From Methanomassiliicoccaceae archaeon UBA404 (GTDB lineage Archaea > Thermoplasmatota > Thermoplasmata > Methanomassiliicoccales > Methanomethylophilaceae), in NCBI GenBank assembly GCA_002498605.1, contig DAHY01000009.1, positions 24,040 through 88,039 on the forward strand: a stretch of 64,000 bases of DNA, in the 5' to 3' direction. Shown here piece after piece: positions 17,281 to 26,806 of this stretch. The position numbers and the translations under genes were made by a program. Below the pieces are notes generated by a model that worked only from the letters and a program-made list of their open reading frames with translations, did not search any database and had not been told where the DNA came from. How positions within the stretch are numbered: position 1 is the first letter of the stretch; the number at the start of each line of letters is the position of its first letter.

Positions 17281-18717
17281 ATGATCTCGAACTTTACTAA
17301 ATTAGGAATCACGGAAGATGCCGCAAAGGCAATGTTGGATATGGGTTGGGAAGAACCCACACCGATTCAGAAAGAGGCCGTCCCCATAGGATTGAAAGGG
17401 CGCGATATGTTTGCTCAGGCCCAAACAGGCACCGGTAAAACCGGTTGTTACGGTTCCATCATAATCGGAAAAATCGAAGCCGCCCAGAAAGTTCCCCATT
17501 CGATAATACTCGTTCCAACCAGAGAACTGGCGGTACAGGTATCCAAAGAACTGTCCAGACTGTCCAAGTATACGGGTCACGTAGCCGTTCCCATCTACGG
17601 CGGAGTCAGCATCGATGCTCAGATCAAGAAGCTGGACAAAGGAGCGGACATTATCGCGGGCACTCCCGGAAGAGTGAAAGATTTGATGAGACAGGGAGCA
17701 TTGAACCTTTCTGCCATTGAAGTTGTCGTACTTGACGAAGCGGACCGTATGCTGGAAATGGGTTTTATTGAAGACATAGAAGATATTCTGAAGATGATGC
17801 CCATCGGAAGACAGACTCTTCTGATGTCGGCAACAATGCCGGAAGACGTCAAACGTCTTTCTTACGATTATATGAAAAATCCCATTGAAATCAGTGTTTC
17901 GATGGATGAAGTCGTTCTGGATCTTACAAAACAGTATTACATACCCATCGGACGCCGCAACAAGTCATGGGCCCTGAGCCGAATTCTTGATGCGAACAAA
18001 TCCAAAGCAATAATTTTCTGTCAGACCAAGAGAATGGTGGATATGCTGGTGGAACGTCTTGAACGCTACGAGTACAAGGCCGAAGCCATTCACGGCGATA
18101 TGCCTCAGAACAAGAGAGAAAGAGTCCTCAACGAATTCAAGAACTTCCGTGAAGGGGAAGACGATGAGAAACGTACCGTCAGAATCCTTGTTGCCACCGA
18201 TGTTGCGGCCAGAGGACTCGATGTGGAAGATATTACTTTTGTGATAAACTATGACATGCCCGAAGATGTTGAAACTTATATTCACAGAATCGGCAGAACC
18301 GGCCGTGCCGGAAAGGAAGGTACGGCTATTTCTTTCGTTACCGCGGAAGAAGAGCATCTTATCAAAGAGTTTGAACTGAGGACCGAGATGGTAATCGAAG
18401 AGATGGATGTTCCCGGAACCGAAGAAGGCGAAAAAGACACCATCCGAAGAGTGGTGGACTTCGATCAGGCCGCGGATGTCTTCGGTATGGTTAAGTTCGA
18501 AATAAATATCGGTAAAAAAGACGGACTCGGAAAAGTCGGAATTTCAGACTTTGTGGTCAGGAATGCCAGAATAATGGAGTATGCCATCGGCAATATTGAA
18601 ATCGGCAACGATTCTTCAATCATCGAGGTTCACAAAGATTTCGGCAGAAAGATGACCCAGGACCTTACCAAAGCGAGATTTGACGGGAACAGAGTCAACG
18701 TACAGGTAGTACAGTGA
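17281..18717 (+). CDS. DEAD-box RNA helicase with DbpA-like RNA-binding domain
   Basis: A 478-aa ATP-dependent RNA helicase. All core motifs are present: Q motif (PTPIQKEAV), Walker A (AQTGTGKT), PTRELAVQ, TPGR, DEAD (VLDEADRM), SAT, then domain 2 with IFCQTKR, ARGLD and HRIGRTGRAG. The last 75 residues (FEINIGKKDGLG onwards) form an RRM-like domain of the DbpA type, which in bacteria targets rRNA; ribosome assembly is therefore a reasonable inference. It has its own TATA box and a leader of about 60 bases and ends before a T-rich stretch. Confidence 0.93.
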   Translation: MISNFTKLGITEDAAKAMLDMGWEEPTPIQKEAVPIGLKGRDMFAQAQTGTGKTGCYGSIIIGKIEAAQKVPHSIILVPTRELAVQVSKELSRLSKYTGHVAVPIYGGVSIDAQIKKLDKGADIIAGTPGRVKDLMRQGALNLSAIEVVVLDEADRMLEMGFIEDIEDILKMMPIGRQTLLMSATMPEDVKRLSYDYMKNPIEISVSMDEVVLDLTKQYYIPIGRRNKSWALSRILDANKSKAIIFCQTKRMVDMLVERLERYEYKAEAIHGDMPQNKRERVLNEFKNFREGEDDEKRTVRILVATDVAARGLDVEDITFVINYDMPEDVETYIHRIGRTGRAGKEGTAISFVTAEEEHLIKEFELRTEMVIEEMDVPGTEEGEKDTIRRVVDFDQAADVFGMVKFEINIGKKDGLGKVGISDFVVRNARIMEYAIGNIEIGNDSSIIEVHKDFGRKMTQDLTKARFDGNRVNVQVVQ

Positions 18718-18723
18718 TTCTCC

Positions 18724-18748
18724 CGCCAAACCTCTTTTTTTATTTTTA
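18724..18748 (+). terminator. T-rich terminator after the helicase gene
   Basis: A CTCTTTTTTTATTTTTAAA tract lies between the convergent helicase and valS stops. No strong hairpin precedes it, which fits archaeal oligo-T termination. Confidence 0.45.
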
Positions 18749-18755
18749 AATCCGA

Positions 18756-21365
18756 TCAGATACCCAGAACTATCAGAACATTGCCTACCTGCAATGTTTC
18801 CACAGCCTTTCCGTCCAATGTAAGACGGGTTTCCAATTCAAAGAATTCCGGGTCCAACTCATAAACTTCGTCGGCCTTCACAATAACCTTTCCGGATTTC
18901 AGTTGTTCCGCAACATCCGAGGGATTCATTTCGGATATGGCGGCAACAATGCCTTTCGCGGCCGCTTTGAATGCGGGGCCGAGTTTTGCGTGAACCGGTT
19001 TGACGCTGACCACTTCTTCGGTGAATTCGGCGGATTCGGCAACCGTGATATCGGAGGCTTTGGTGGTTTCGGAAATATCGGCGATGGCGTCTTTCAGCAG
19101 GGCGGCCTCTGTGCCGACAAATTCCAATGTGGGTATTTCGGCATTCAGGGGAATCTTCTTGGAAGATTTCCATGCTCTGACGGCCGCAACAACGTCTTTG
19201 AGAATTTCTCCGGCGGCTTCAGCCTCCTCGTCAATCATGATAGGCACAGGCCATTTGGTAAGGTGTATGCTTTTTTCATCTTCGAACTGTCTGAAGATAT
19301 TCTGATACATCTCTTCTGTCACGTGGGGGAACAGAGGCGCAATCATTTTGAGAGAACCGTAGAACACGTTGTACAAAGTGTAAACTACAGCTTCGTCATC
19401 GCGGCTCTTTACCATTTCCACATAATGGTCGGCAAACTCGTGCCAGATGAAAGATTCCAGTATCTTAACAACCCTGTCGAATTGATAATCGTCATAAAAC
19501 GCACTTACCTCTTTGACAACCTTTGAGAATTTTGAAAGAATCCATTTATCGGAAACGCGCAACGTATCGCAGGACTCCGACGGTTTGTTTTTCAGGAATC
19601 TGGAAACGAACTGTCCCAGATTGAATATCTTATTGCAGAATCTTCTTCCGCGGACAACATCGGGTTCTCTGAATGCATGGTCGATACCCAAAGAACAGGT
19701 TGCCGCATAATACCTCAATGCGTCGGCTCCGTATTCTTCCAGTATAGGCACGGGGTCGATGACGTTTCCGACCGAGGAGTGCATGGGAGTTCCGTCCGGC
19801 GACATGATGAATCCGTTAATCATAATGTCATCCCAGGGTTTCTCGCCGGTCATCTGTTCGGAACGCAATATGGTGTAGAACGCCCAGGTCCGTATAATAT
19901 CATGGGACTGAGGTCTCATGGACATGGGGTACAGCTTCTTGTGAAGTTCCTCATCTCTTTTCCAGTATGTATTATAAAGAGCGGAGCCCGAAGAATCCAT
20001 CCAGGTATCGAAAACATCGGTGGAACCGATCAGATTACCGCCGCATTTGGGACATTTTTCGACAGGGGGTTTATCTTCGGTCGGATCGCAGTAGAGCATC
20101 CCCTCGGTGGCGCAAACGGCATGATTGCAATCTTCGCATTCCCAGATGGGGATGGGGGTTGCAAACACTCTTTGACGGCTGAGAACCCAATCCCATTCCA
20201 GCGATTCCACCCAATCCACCAGACGGACTTTCATAAATTCGGGATGCCAATCGATTTCATCGGCTTTCTTCAAAACTTTTTCTTTGAAGTCCAACGTCTT
20301 AAGGAACCATTGAGGAACCTGAAGATATTCTATGGGCGTCTTGCATCTCCAGCAAACCGAGAGTTGCTGAGGGTTATCCTTCTGTTCTTTCAGAAGTCCC
20401 AGATCTCTCAGGTCATTTATGGATGCGGCTCTGGCTTCAGTAACAGTGAGTCCCTTGTATTTACCCGCTATTTCGGTCATTCTGCCGGTTTCGTCAATAC
20501 CTTTCTCCATCGGGAGATGGTATTTCATAACCCATTCCAAATCGTCTTTGTCTCCGATGGTACATATCATGACAAATCCGGTACCGTATTTCGGATCTAC
20601 CTTTTCATCGGCAATGACCTTTACTTTTTTGTTGAACATGGGCGTAACAAGTTCTTTGCCCACCAAATGGGTCTTTTCCTTGTCATCGGGATGAACGGCA
20701 ACCACCTGACAGGTGCACAGGAGCTCGGGCCTTGTGGTGGCAATCAATACGGATTCATCCGAATCCGCAATGCCGAATTTGATAAAGTTGAGTTTGGTGA
20801 CATTATCGGTGTAGTCCACTTCCGCGTCTGCAAGTGCGGTCATACATCTGGGACACCAATTAACGGGATAGTTGGCTTTGTAGACCAGGCCTCTGTTGAA
20901 GAGTTCGACAAAGGACAGCTGAGTGATTTTTCTGTAATATGGAGCGTCGGTCTGATAGTAGATGCTGGGATCCATGCTTTCCCCGAGTTTTTCGAAATCC
21001 CTGGTCATTTCATCAATGAAGCCGTTGGCATATTCGCTGCAGAGTTTTCGATATTCGCTTCGGGGCAGATCCAGTTTCGTTATGTTGTGCTTTTTCTCCA
21101 CTTTGACTTCGATGGGAGTACCGTTTACGTCAAAACATAAAGGGAAGAATACGTTGAAGCCGTTCATTCTCTTGTATCGGGCGGCAAAATCGGATATGGA
21201 GTATCCTGTTGCGTGACCCAAATGCATTGAACCCGATGTGTACCTTGGGGGATTATCTATGCTGAAGACGGGAGCGTCGGAATCCGGATCAAAACGGTAT
21301 ATTCCCTCGTCCTTCCACATCTTCTGCCAGCGTCCCTCTATCGAAGAAGAGTCATACTGAGACAT
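18756..21365 (-). CDS. valS: Valyl-tRNA synthetase
   Basis: A class I synthetase of about 869 aa that charges tRNA-Val and edits threonine. The HIGH-like motif (SGSMHLGHA) lies near residue 47, the CP1 editing domain includes IATTRPELL and HPDDKEK, and two zinc-like CxxC pairs occur (CWRC; CEDC and CPKC). The mid-protein TWMDSSGSAL is diagnostic of ValRS. The KMSKS loop is degenerate: residues 527-531 read PMHSS within DGTPMHSSVGNVIDP, so the usual second lysine is missing. The ATG at 21365 is preferred to a GTG at 21380 because TATA-like sequences at 21381-21401 would place transcription initiation between them. Confidence 0.95.
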   Translation of the reverse strand: MSQYDSSSIEGRWQKMWKDEGIYRFDPDSDAPVFSIDNPPRYTSGSMHLGHATGYSISDFAARYKRMNGFNVFFPLCFDVNGTPIEVKVEKKHNITKLDLPRSEYRKLCSEYANGFIDEMTRDFEKLGESMDPSIYYQTDAPYYRKITQLSFVELFNRGLVYKANYPVNWCPRCMTALADAEVDYTDNVTKLNFIKFGIADSDESVLIATTRPELLCTCQVVAVHPDDKEKTHLVGKELVTPMFNKKVKVIADEKVDPKYGTGFVMICTIGDKDDLEWVMKYHLPMEKGIDETGRMTEIAGKYKGLTVTEARAASINDLRDLGLLKEQKDNPQQLSVCWRCKTPIEYLQVPQWFLKTLDFKEKVLKKADEIDWHPEFMKVRLVDWVESLEWDWVLSRQRVFATPIPIWECEDCNHAVCATEGMLYCDPTEDKPPVEKCPKCGGNLIGSTDVFDTWMDSSGSALYNTYWKRDEELHKKLYPMSMRPQSHDIIRTWAFYTILRSEQMTGEKPWDDIMINGFIMSPDGTPMHSSVGNVIDPVPILEEYGADALRYYAATCSLGIDHAFREPDVVRGRRFCNKIFNLGQFVSRFLKNKPSESCDTLRVSDKWILSKFSKVVKEVSAFYDDYQFDRVVKILESFIWHEFADHYVEMVKSRDDEAVVYTLYNVFYGSLKMIAPLFPHVTEEMYQNIFRQFEDEKSIHLTKWPVPIMIDEEAEAAGEILKDVVAAVRAWKSSKKIPLNAEIPTLEFVGTEAALLKDAIADISETTKASDITVAESAEFTEEVVSVKPVHAKLGPAFKAAAKGIVAAISEMNPSDVAEQLKSGKVIVKADEVYELDPEFFELETRLTLDGKAVETLQVGNVLIVLGI

Positions 21366-21428
21366 TTTGAACGTGGTCACTATAAAAGAAGATAATAAAA
21401 AGGTTTGCTGAACAGGTTTACCGTTACG

Positions 21429-22604
21429 TCACTTCTTTCGCTGACGGAACTTTACCTTGGTGTCCTTGAGGTCCATTACTGAATCCGTGATTCTCTTCAT
21501 CAGATTCGAAGTGGTCGTGATAAGGTCCCAACCCACCTCCTTGTAACTCATGACCTTGCCCTTGAAGTACAGTCTGGCGGTTATGCTGTACTTGAAGCGT
21601 CCGCCGGTATCGTTGTAACGGGACACATGGAGCATGAGACTCTCGGGGGTGTACACTTTGTTTATTTTGTTTACCTGTTCCTGAATAACGTCATACATGG
21701 CACTTCTCAGGTTTTTGTCCTGATCCTGAAGCCCGCTGATCTGTATGAACATCATTTCTCTTTCCCTGCAGGCGGAAATAACCTCGATAATATCGTACTG
21801 GGTCAGTACACCTACCAAGGCACCCCCTTCTACTACGGGCAGAGTGGAGATATTGTCTTTGATCATGAGTTCGGCGGCATCCTTTACGGTATCGTCCCAG
21901 TTAACGACCGTAGGGGAATGAACGTAAACGGATTTTATTGTCACGTTGGCCTTTGTTTTCTTCTCAAAATCACCGATGGTTTTGGTATCATCCTTCCAGA
22001 TGATGTCTATGATTTCTTTCATGCCTATGACGCCGACGACAATATTTTCATCATTGACCACGGGAATGGTCAAAGTATCCAACTCTGTCATGATATCATA
22101 AGCATCGGATAACATATCGTTCACGGAAACTCTCTGAACGGGGTTCGTCATAAGTTCCCATACCTTAATTTCGCCGAGAGCCTTTATTTTCGAGGCAACA
22201 CCTACAAGCGCGTTCCTGGAAACGATACCGACAACTTTCTTACCGGACATTATGGGAAGCTGTCTGCAGTTGTTTGCGGTCATGGCTTCGGCAATCACGG
22301 TTATTTCATCTGCGGTTGTCAGAATCGGAACTCCTTCAATCAGGTTCTTTACCTTGTTATCCATGTTGGCGCTCTTCTTCTTCAGTACGGACGTGTAACT
22401 GACAACTCCCTGATAACTCCCGTTTTCCAAAACCGGAATTTCCTGGTAGTTGCTCTTTTTCATAACTTGCAGAACATCAGACAAACGGTCTTCGGGACTG
22501 ACGGTCGGAAAATTACTGTCCATAATGTCTTCGACGGAATTAGCGTCGATCTGAGACCTGAGCATGGATAGCCTTCTCGGATCTTCTAGATCTTTCAATA
22601 CCAT
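21429..22604 (-). CDS. Four-CBS-domain protein with HPF-like C-terminal domain
   Basis: The 391-aa protein has four CBS motifs in two Bateman pairs (VEDIMDSNFPTVSPED, VKNLIEGVPILTTADE, VWELMTNPVQRVSVND, IKSVYVHSPTVVNWDD), which typically sense adenine nucleotides. The last 100 residues (MLHVSRYNDTGGRFKYSITA, then DSVMDLKDTKVKFRQRKK) look like the beta-alpha fold and basic tail of hibernation-promoting factor (S30AE). CBS-HPF fusions are found in archaea. An energy-responsive ribosome-binding role is inferred. A TATA box (AGTTTTATAGCC on the minus strand, about 22640) separates it from glyS, so it can be transcribed independently. Confidence 0.78.
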   Translation of the reverse strand: MVLKDLEDPRRLSMLRSQIDANSVEDIMDSNFPTVSPEDRLSDVLQVMKKSNYQEIPVLENGSYQGVVSYTSVLKKKSANMDNKVKNLIEGVPILTTADEITVIAEAMTANNCRQLPIMSGKKVVGIVSRNALVGVASKIKALGEIKVWELMTNPVQRVSVNDMLSDAYDIMTELDTLTIPVVNDENIVVGVIGMKEIIDIIWKDDTKTIGDFEKKTKANVTIKSVYVHSPTVVNWDDTVKDAAELMIKDNISTLPVVEGGALVGVLTQYDIIEVISACREREMMFIQISGLQDQDKNLRSAMYDVIQEQVNKINKVYTPESLMLHVSRYNDTGGRFKYSITARLYFKGKVMSYKEVGWDLITTTSNLMKRITDSVMDLKDTKVKFRQRKK

Positions 22605-22653
22605 TGATAAATCCTCAGATATACATCGTGTTCAATGGCTATAAAACTTAGTT

Positions 22654-22677
22654 CCGGGGGGCCAGTAAGTCCCCCGG
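22654..22677 (-). terminator. Hairpin terminator downstream of glyS
   Basis: Seven-base GC arms (CCGGGGG, 22654-22660; CCCCCGG, 22671-22677) flank a ten-base loop, seven bases beyond the glyS stop. No long T-run follows, so it may attenuate rather than fully terminate. Confidence 0.45.
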
Positions 22678-22683
22678 ATAATT

Positions 22684-24393
22684 TTAAAGGGTTGAAAATT
22701 CTTTTCCGTTGATAAGCTGGCGGATAACTCCCGCCACATCATCCGCAGGTATGCGTTTCTGATCGCCGGTATCTCTTTCCCTTATCGTGACGGTTCCTTT
22801 GTTGGGGCCCTTCAGAGAATCATAGTCGACGGTAACGCACCACGGGGTGCCCACCTCGTCCATTCTGGCGTATCTTTTGCCGATGGTGCCGGAATCATCG
22901 TAATAAGCGGGTGTTTCGGAAGAATGCACATCGGCGAATATCTTTTTCGCCAGGACATCCAAGCCGTCCTTGTCCATCAACGGGAAGATGCCTACCTTTA
23001 TGGGCGCGATTCCGGGTACGAGTTTCATAATCGAATAACCACGTTTTTCGTCATTGAAGTAGCTGTGTTCCAACACGGAGTAGAATATCCTGTCCAAACC
23101 GTAGGAAGGCTCTATTACATGAGGAATAACGCGTTTTCCGTTTACTTTCTCCGTTACTTCACGGACTTCGAAATACTCGTCTGTAAGAACGATTCTTTCG
23201 CCGTTTATGTTGAGGGTGATTTTGTTGTCGAAGATGTTGTCTTCGGTTTCGGATTCAAGGGCGGAAGCAATGTCCTTAGCCTTTTCTTTGAAAGCCGGAC
23301 CCAGTTTTTTGTGATTGGCCACGACCTTTTTGAAAGTCATCTCCTTGGGTTCGTCGAACATTTCGAAATGAGACAAATCGGCTCCGGAGAACTCCGAATG
23401 TCTGGAAAGATCCCAGCATCCTCTGTCGGCAATACCGGTGATTTCGGTCCATCCGTACGACAAAAGCACTTCGGCGTCCCAGCAGTCGGCGGCATAGTGC
23501 GCCATTTCATCCTTCAGATGCTGTCTGAATCTGAGTTTTTCGGTATCGATTCCCACTCTTTCCAGGAGTTGTTTGGTAGTGTACACGAAATAAGCCAGTA
23601 CGGGATTCGCGATGACTCCTTTATCCACAGCCTCAGCCACGGTCATCGTAACTGTTTTATCGGTGTCGTTGGGCAGAAGCGTAAGTTCACCGTTCTGCAC
23701 TTCCGAGAAACGGGGCCAGCTCTTGTCTTCGGGATTTACAAACAATTCAACTTCCATCATGTTGAATTCTCTCATCCGTATCATTCCCTGGCGGGGAGAA
23801 ATCTCATTTCTGTATCCCCTGCCGGTCTGAATAACGCCGAGAGGCAATTTTTCACGGTTGTATCTGTACAGATTCTGGAAGTTGACGAATATTCCCTGGG
23901 CGGTTTCCGGTCTCAGATACCCGATTCTTGAAGAACCGGGACCGATGGTGGTTTTGAACATAAGATTGAAATCTTCGATCTTGCCGAGTTCTCCGCCGCA
24001 TTCGGGACATTTTATGTTAAAGTCCCTGAAGGCTTTTTCCAATTCGGCGGGGCTCATGGTATCGGGATTTTCACAAAAATTCCCTACGAGATGATCCGCT
24101 CTGAAAGGAAGCTGGCACTCTGTACAGTTGACCATATAATCGGAGAACTGTTCAACATGTCCCGAAGCTTTGAAGACATCTTCCGGGTTGATGGTTTCCG
24201 AATCGATTTCGATGAAACCCTCACGTACTTTGTAGATGTTTCTCCAGGCTTCAAGGATGTTGTTCCTCATGGAGGTTCCAAGAGGTCCGTAATCGAACAT
24301 CCCGGCAACTCCGCCGTAAAGCTCGAATGAAGGCCAGATATACCCTCTGCGTTTACAGACGGACATCAATTCTGTACTGATATCTTTACTCAT
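22684..24393 (-). CDS. glyS: Glycyl-tRNA synthetase (eukaryal/archaeal type)
   Basis: A class II dimeric synthetase of about 569 aa. Motif 2 (GRGYRNEISPRQGMIRMREF) and the preceding YLRPETAQGIFVNF are diagnostic; motif 3 lies in IEPSYGLDRIFYSVLEH, followed by the C-terminal anticodon-binding domain. Two zinc-like CxxC pairs occur (CTEC; CPEC). The ATG at 24393 is used: it lies inside the 3' end of the upstream CBS gene (8-base overlap), indicating translational coupling to the CBS-usp operon. Confidence 0.96.
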   Translation of the reverse strand: MSKDISTELMSVCKRRGYIWPSFELYGGVAGMFDYGPLGTSMRNNILEAWRNIYKVREGFIEIDSETINPEDVFKASGHVEQFSDYMVNCTECQLPFRADHLVGNFCENPDTMSPAELEKAFRDFNIKCPECGGELGKIEDFNLMFKTTIGPGSSRIGYLRPETAQGIFVNFQNLYRYNREKLPLGVIQTGRGYRNEISPRQGMIRMREFNMMEVELFVNPEDKSWPRFSEVQNGELTLLPNDTDKTVTMTVAEAVDKGVIANPVLAYFVYTTKQLLERVGIDTEKLRFRQHLKDEMAHYAADCWDAEVLLSYGWTEITGIADRGCWDLSRHSEFSGADLSHFEMFDEPKEMTFKKVVANHKKLGPAFKEKAKDIASALESETEDNIFDNKITLNINGERIVLTDEYFEVREVTEKVNGKRVIPHVIEPSYGLDRIFYSVLEHSYFNDEKRGYSIMKLVPGIAPIKVGIFPLMDKDGLDVLAKKIFADVHSSETPAYYDDSGTIGKRYARMDEVGTPWCVTVDYDSLKGPNKGTVTIRERDTGDQKRIPADDVAGVIRQLINGKEFSTL

Positions 24394-25231
24394 TTGAATT
24401 ACCAATCAGGGCTATGAGTATATCCACGTCGTAAACCATTCCGACAAGTTCGTCTTTGGATCCTCTTACGGGGATCTGTCCGAAGTCATGAAGCTTCATA
24501 AGCCTGGCAACTTCCGATATGGATGTTTTCTTGTACACCGTTATCGGGTCCTTGATCATGAAATCACTGACCTCTTTGTCTTCGTTGAGATACTTGTCGG
24601 TTGCCGTGTAGAACAGAGGCAGAACGTTTCTGTATCCTGCGAGGGTGGTGTCTTCTATTCCGAGAATCTGCATTGCTTCCGGATCTCCGGCCTGATCGCT
24701 GAAAAGGTCACGGTCGGTTATGATGCCGGTAAGATTTCCGACGCTGTCCAATACAGGCATCGCGGGAACGTCACTGAGCCTCATTGCGGGAATCGTGTAT
24801 GAGAGGGGTTCATGTTCCCAGGCGGTCACACAAGTAATCTTGATTACTTCCTCCGCAGTGATTTTGCTCTTAAGGGCTCTGACATCGTCAAGCAAATCCG
24901 TGGGGGTTATGATACCGACTAGTTTTCCGTCTTCGGTGACGGGAAGTCTGTGAAATCTCTCCCTGTAGAAAATTTCCGCCGCTTCGCGAACAGTGGTTTC
25001 GGTGCTCACGGATACGGGGTCTTTTTTCATGATGAGAGACAGTTGGTCCTCCTCGAAGTTGTTGAATATATCTTTCCTGGATACAACCCCGACAAGTCTT
25101 CCGTCGGATCCGCGTATTACAGGGAGTCCGGTCAGATCGTTCCTGACCATTACATTGATTGCTTCATTTCTTGTTCCCGGCACCTCAGCTACAATGGGTG
25201 CCAGTGTCATAATCTCCGATACTCTTTTCAT
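24386..25231 (-). CDS. Four-CBS-domain protein
   Basis: A 281-aa soluble protein composed almost entirely of four CBS motifs (VSEIMTLAPIVAEVPGTR; MKKDPVSVSTETTVREA; VIKITCVTAWEHEPLSYT; VSDFMIKDPITVYKKT), with no effector domain. Bateman modules usually bind AMP/ATP or SAM. The gene lies between usp (4-base overlap) and glyS (8-base overlap), so it probably reports energy state to one of its operon partners. Its domain order resembles the first part of the CBS-HPF protein at 21429-22604, a likely relative. Confidence 0.88.
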   Translation of the reverse strand: MKRVSEIMTLAPIVAEVPGTRNEAINVMVRNDLTGLPVIRGSDGRLVGVVSRKDIFNNFEEDQLSLIMKKDPVSVSTETTVREAAEIFYRERFHRLPVTEDGKLVGIITPTDLLDDVRALKSKITAEEVIKITCVTAWEHEPLSYTIPAMRLSDVPAMPVLDSVGNLTGIITDRDLFSDQAGDPEAMQILGIEDTTLAGYRNVLPLFYTATDKYLNEDKEVSDFMIKDPITVYKKTSISEVARLMKLHDFGQIPVRGSKDELVGMVYDVDILIALIGNSNE

Positions 25232-25671
25232 TTCTTATCAGCCTCAGGCGATCTAACCGTAATTACCGGGCGTTTGGAAGACCGGACAACTTTATCGGCT
25301 ACGCTTCCCATAAGAAGTTTTGAAACACCCGACCTTCCGAGTGTACCCAAGACTACCACGTCATGGTTTTCCGATTCTTCGAGAATAACCTTTATCGGAA
25401 TACCTTCCGCCAATTTTTTCTCCACTTTGACTCCGTATTCCCTGCCGAGTTCTTCCACGTAACCGAGAGCGACTTTGCCTTCGTTTTCCAGTGTGTGGTA
25501 AACGTTCATTACCGCAGTGTCCATCGGTATGTTTCTGAATATTGTCTGGTCGACAACATAAAGGGCGGTGACGACACCTCCGCTGAGTTTTGCAAGCTCC
25601 AGAGCAGTCCTCACGGCCGCCTTGGTATATTCACTTCCGTCCGTCGGTACTAGAATCTTATCAAAAGCCAT
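25228..25671 (-). CDS. Universal stress protein (UspA family, ATP-binding type)
   Basis: A 147-aa single-domain Usp. It starts with KILVPTDGSEYTKAAV and has the C-terminal ATP-binding motif G-x2-G-x9-G-S as GTLGRSGVSKLLMGSVAD, placing it in the nucleotide-binding MJ0577-like branch. The stop overlaps the start of the CBS gene by four bases, an arrangement that pairs two nucleotide sensors. The upstream amidohydrolase ends 12 bases before it. Confidence 0.93.
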   Translation of the reverse strand: MAFDKILVPTDGSEYTKAAVRTALELAKLSGGVVTALYVVDQTIFRNIPMDTAVMNVYHTLENEGKVALGYVEELGREYGVKVEKKLAEGIPIKVILEESENHDVVVLGTLGRSGVSKLLMGSVADKVVRSSKRPVITVRSPEADKK

Positions 25672-25683
25672 TGTTCATCACCT

Positions 25684-26730
25684 TTATTTTGTCATATTGA
25701 AACGTAATATACGTTCGTTGCCCATGAACATGCCGTCAACAGTTCCGTCCTTGGACGGAAACACGGTGATATCGGCCTTCATTCCTGGTCGGAGCCCGAT
25801 TCCTTTCTCATCATATAATAGCTTTCGTCCGTCAATAACAAGAGTTTCCCAGAATTTTTTACGGGTTCCCCCCTGAGATGCCAAAACAGAAAGATAGCGT
25901 CCGGCTTCTTCCCGCAGGTCTGGCGAACAAAGCATTGCGTTATCGGTTCCCAGGATGGTTCTGTTTCCGACTTCTTCCATTGTCGCATAGGGGGGATTCA
26001 ATCCAAAGAACGCGTTGGATCTCGGACATATCACAATCGGCACATCTTCATCCGCGCATTTGATCAAATCCATCTTCTCGGCGGATGCCATGTGAACGAT
26101 GAAGGAAGGTGAAAGTGCCAGTATATCATCGATATCTTCTCTTTTTCCTTCGCTGGCATGTATTGCGAACATTTTGCCTTTGCGTTTTGTATGTTCGGCG
26201 ACCGACTCGGAATAAGACAACGGCATATCGTTTATTCCGGACAGACCGATTCCGTCGGCAACTTCCAGAATTTCATCAATTTCGGAAGGATCGTATTCGT
26301 CGGAAACGGGGCGTCCCATGATGACGGCATCCGGAACGGCGTTTCTCAAAAGTTTGCATCCTTCGACACCTCCTTCTCTGAAGTCTATGAATGTACCGAT
26401 GCCGTTGGAATATGATTTTTCGGAATATTCTTTGATATTTTTTGTCAGTGTTTCTTTTGAAGCTTCGGACAGATATCTGTGTTTGAGGCCTCCGGGGCCC
26501 ACAAGATCGTTGAGACCGATATTATTCGGAACCGTCATTCCGCAATCGGCACAATGGGTATGTCCGTTGACCGGAGGGCTCATGATAAATCCTTTTGAAA
26601 CCGGGGTTTCGGGACAAACGCCTTCCGAAATTTCAGCAATTAAACCGTCTTCTGCCAGAACGTATCCTTCAATGGGGCCGTCCGGCGTGATGACGGTTCC
26701 GCTGAAATACTTCATGTCCGTCAATTGCAT
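25684..26730 (-). CDS. Amidohydrolase superfamily metal-dependent hydrolase
   Basis: A 348-aa TIM-barrel hydrolase related to chlorohydrolase/cytosine-deaminase proteins. The metal site is visible: PVNGHTHCAD (HxH), FAIHASEG, FIVHMAS and the catalytic aspartate in LGTDNAML. An N-terminal small beta domain and a C-terminal GMKADITVFPS strand are typical. Deamination of a purine, pyrimidine or related ring is likely, but the substrate cannot be read from the sequence. It heads the operon amidohydrolase-usp-CBS-glyS. Confidence 0.82.
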   Translation of the reverse strand: MQLTDMKYFSGTVITPDGPIEGYVLAEDGLIAEISEGVCPETPVSKGFIMSPPVNGHTHCADCGMTVPNNIGLNDLVGPGGLKHRYLSEASKETLTKNIKEYSEKSYSNGIGTFIDFREGGVEGCKLLRNAVPDAVIMGRPVSDEYDPSEIDEILEVADGIGLSGINDMPLSYSESVAEHTKRKGKMFAIHASEGKREDIDDILALSPSFIVHMASAEKMDLIKCADEDVPIVICPRSNAFFGLNPPYATMEEVGNRTILGTDNAMLCSPDLREEAGRYLSVLASQGGTRKKFWETLVIDGRKLLYDEKGIGLRPGMKADITVFPSKDGTVDGMFMGNERILRFNMTK

Positions 26731-26806
26731 CCATTACATATTTTGTTCTTTCGTACGTAAAATACAAATATTCATTTTTTCCATTTCCTGATTCAAGGTG
26801 ATTCTA

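Noticed and set aside
19677..21140. 487-codon open frame opposite valS
   Set aside because: A shadow of the valS coding strand; the valS reading has full family motifs.
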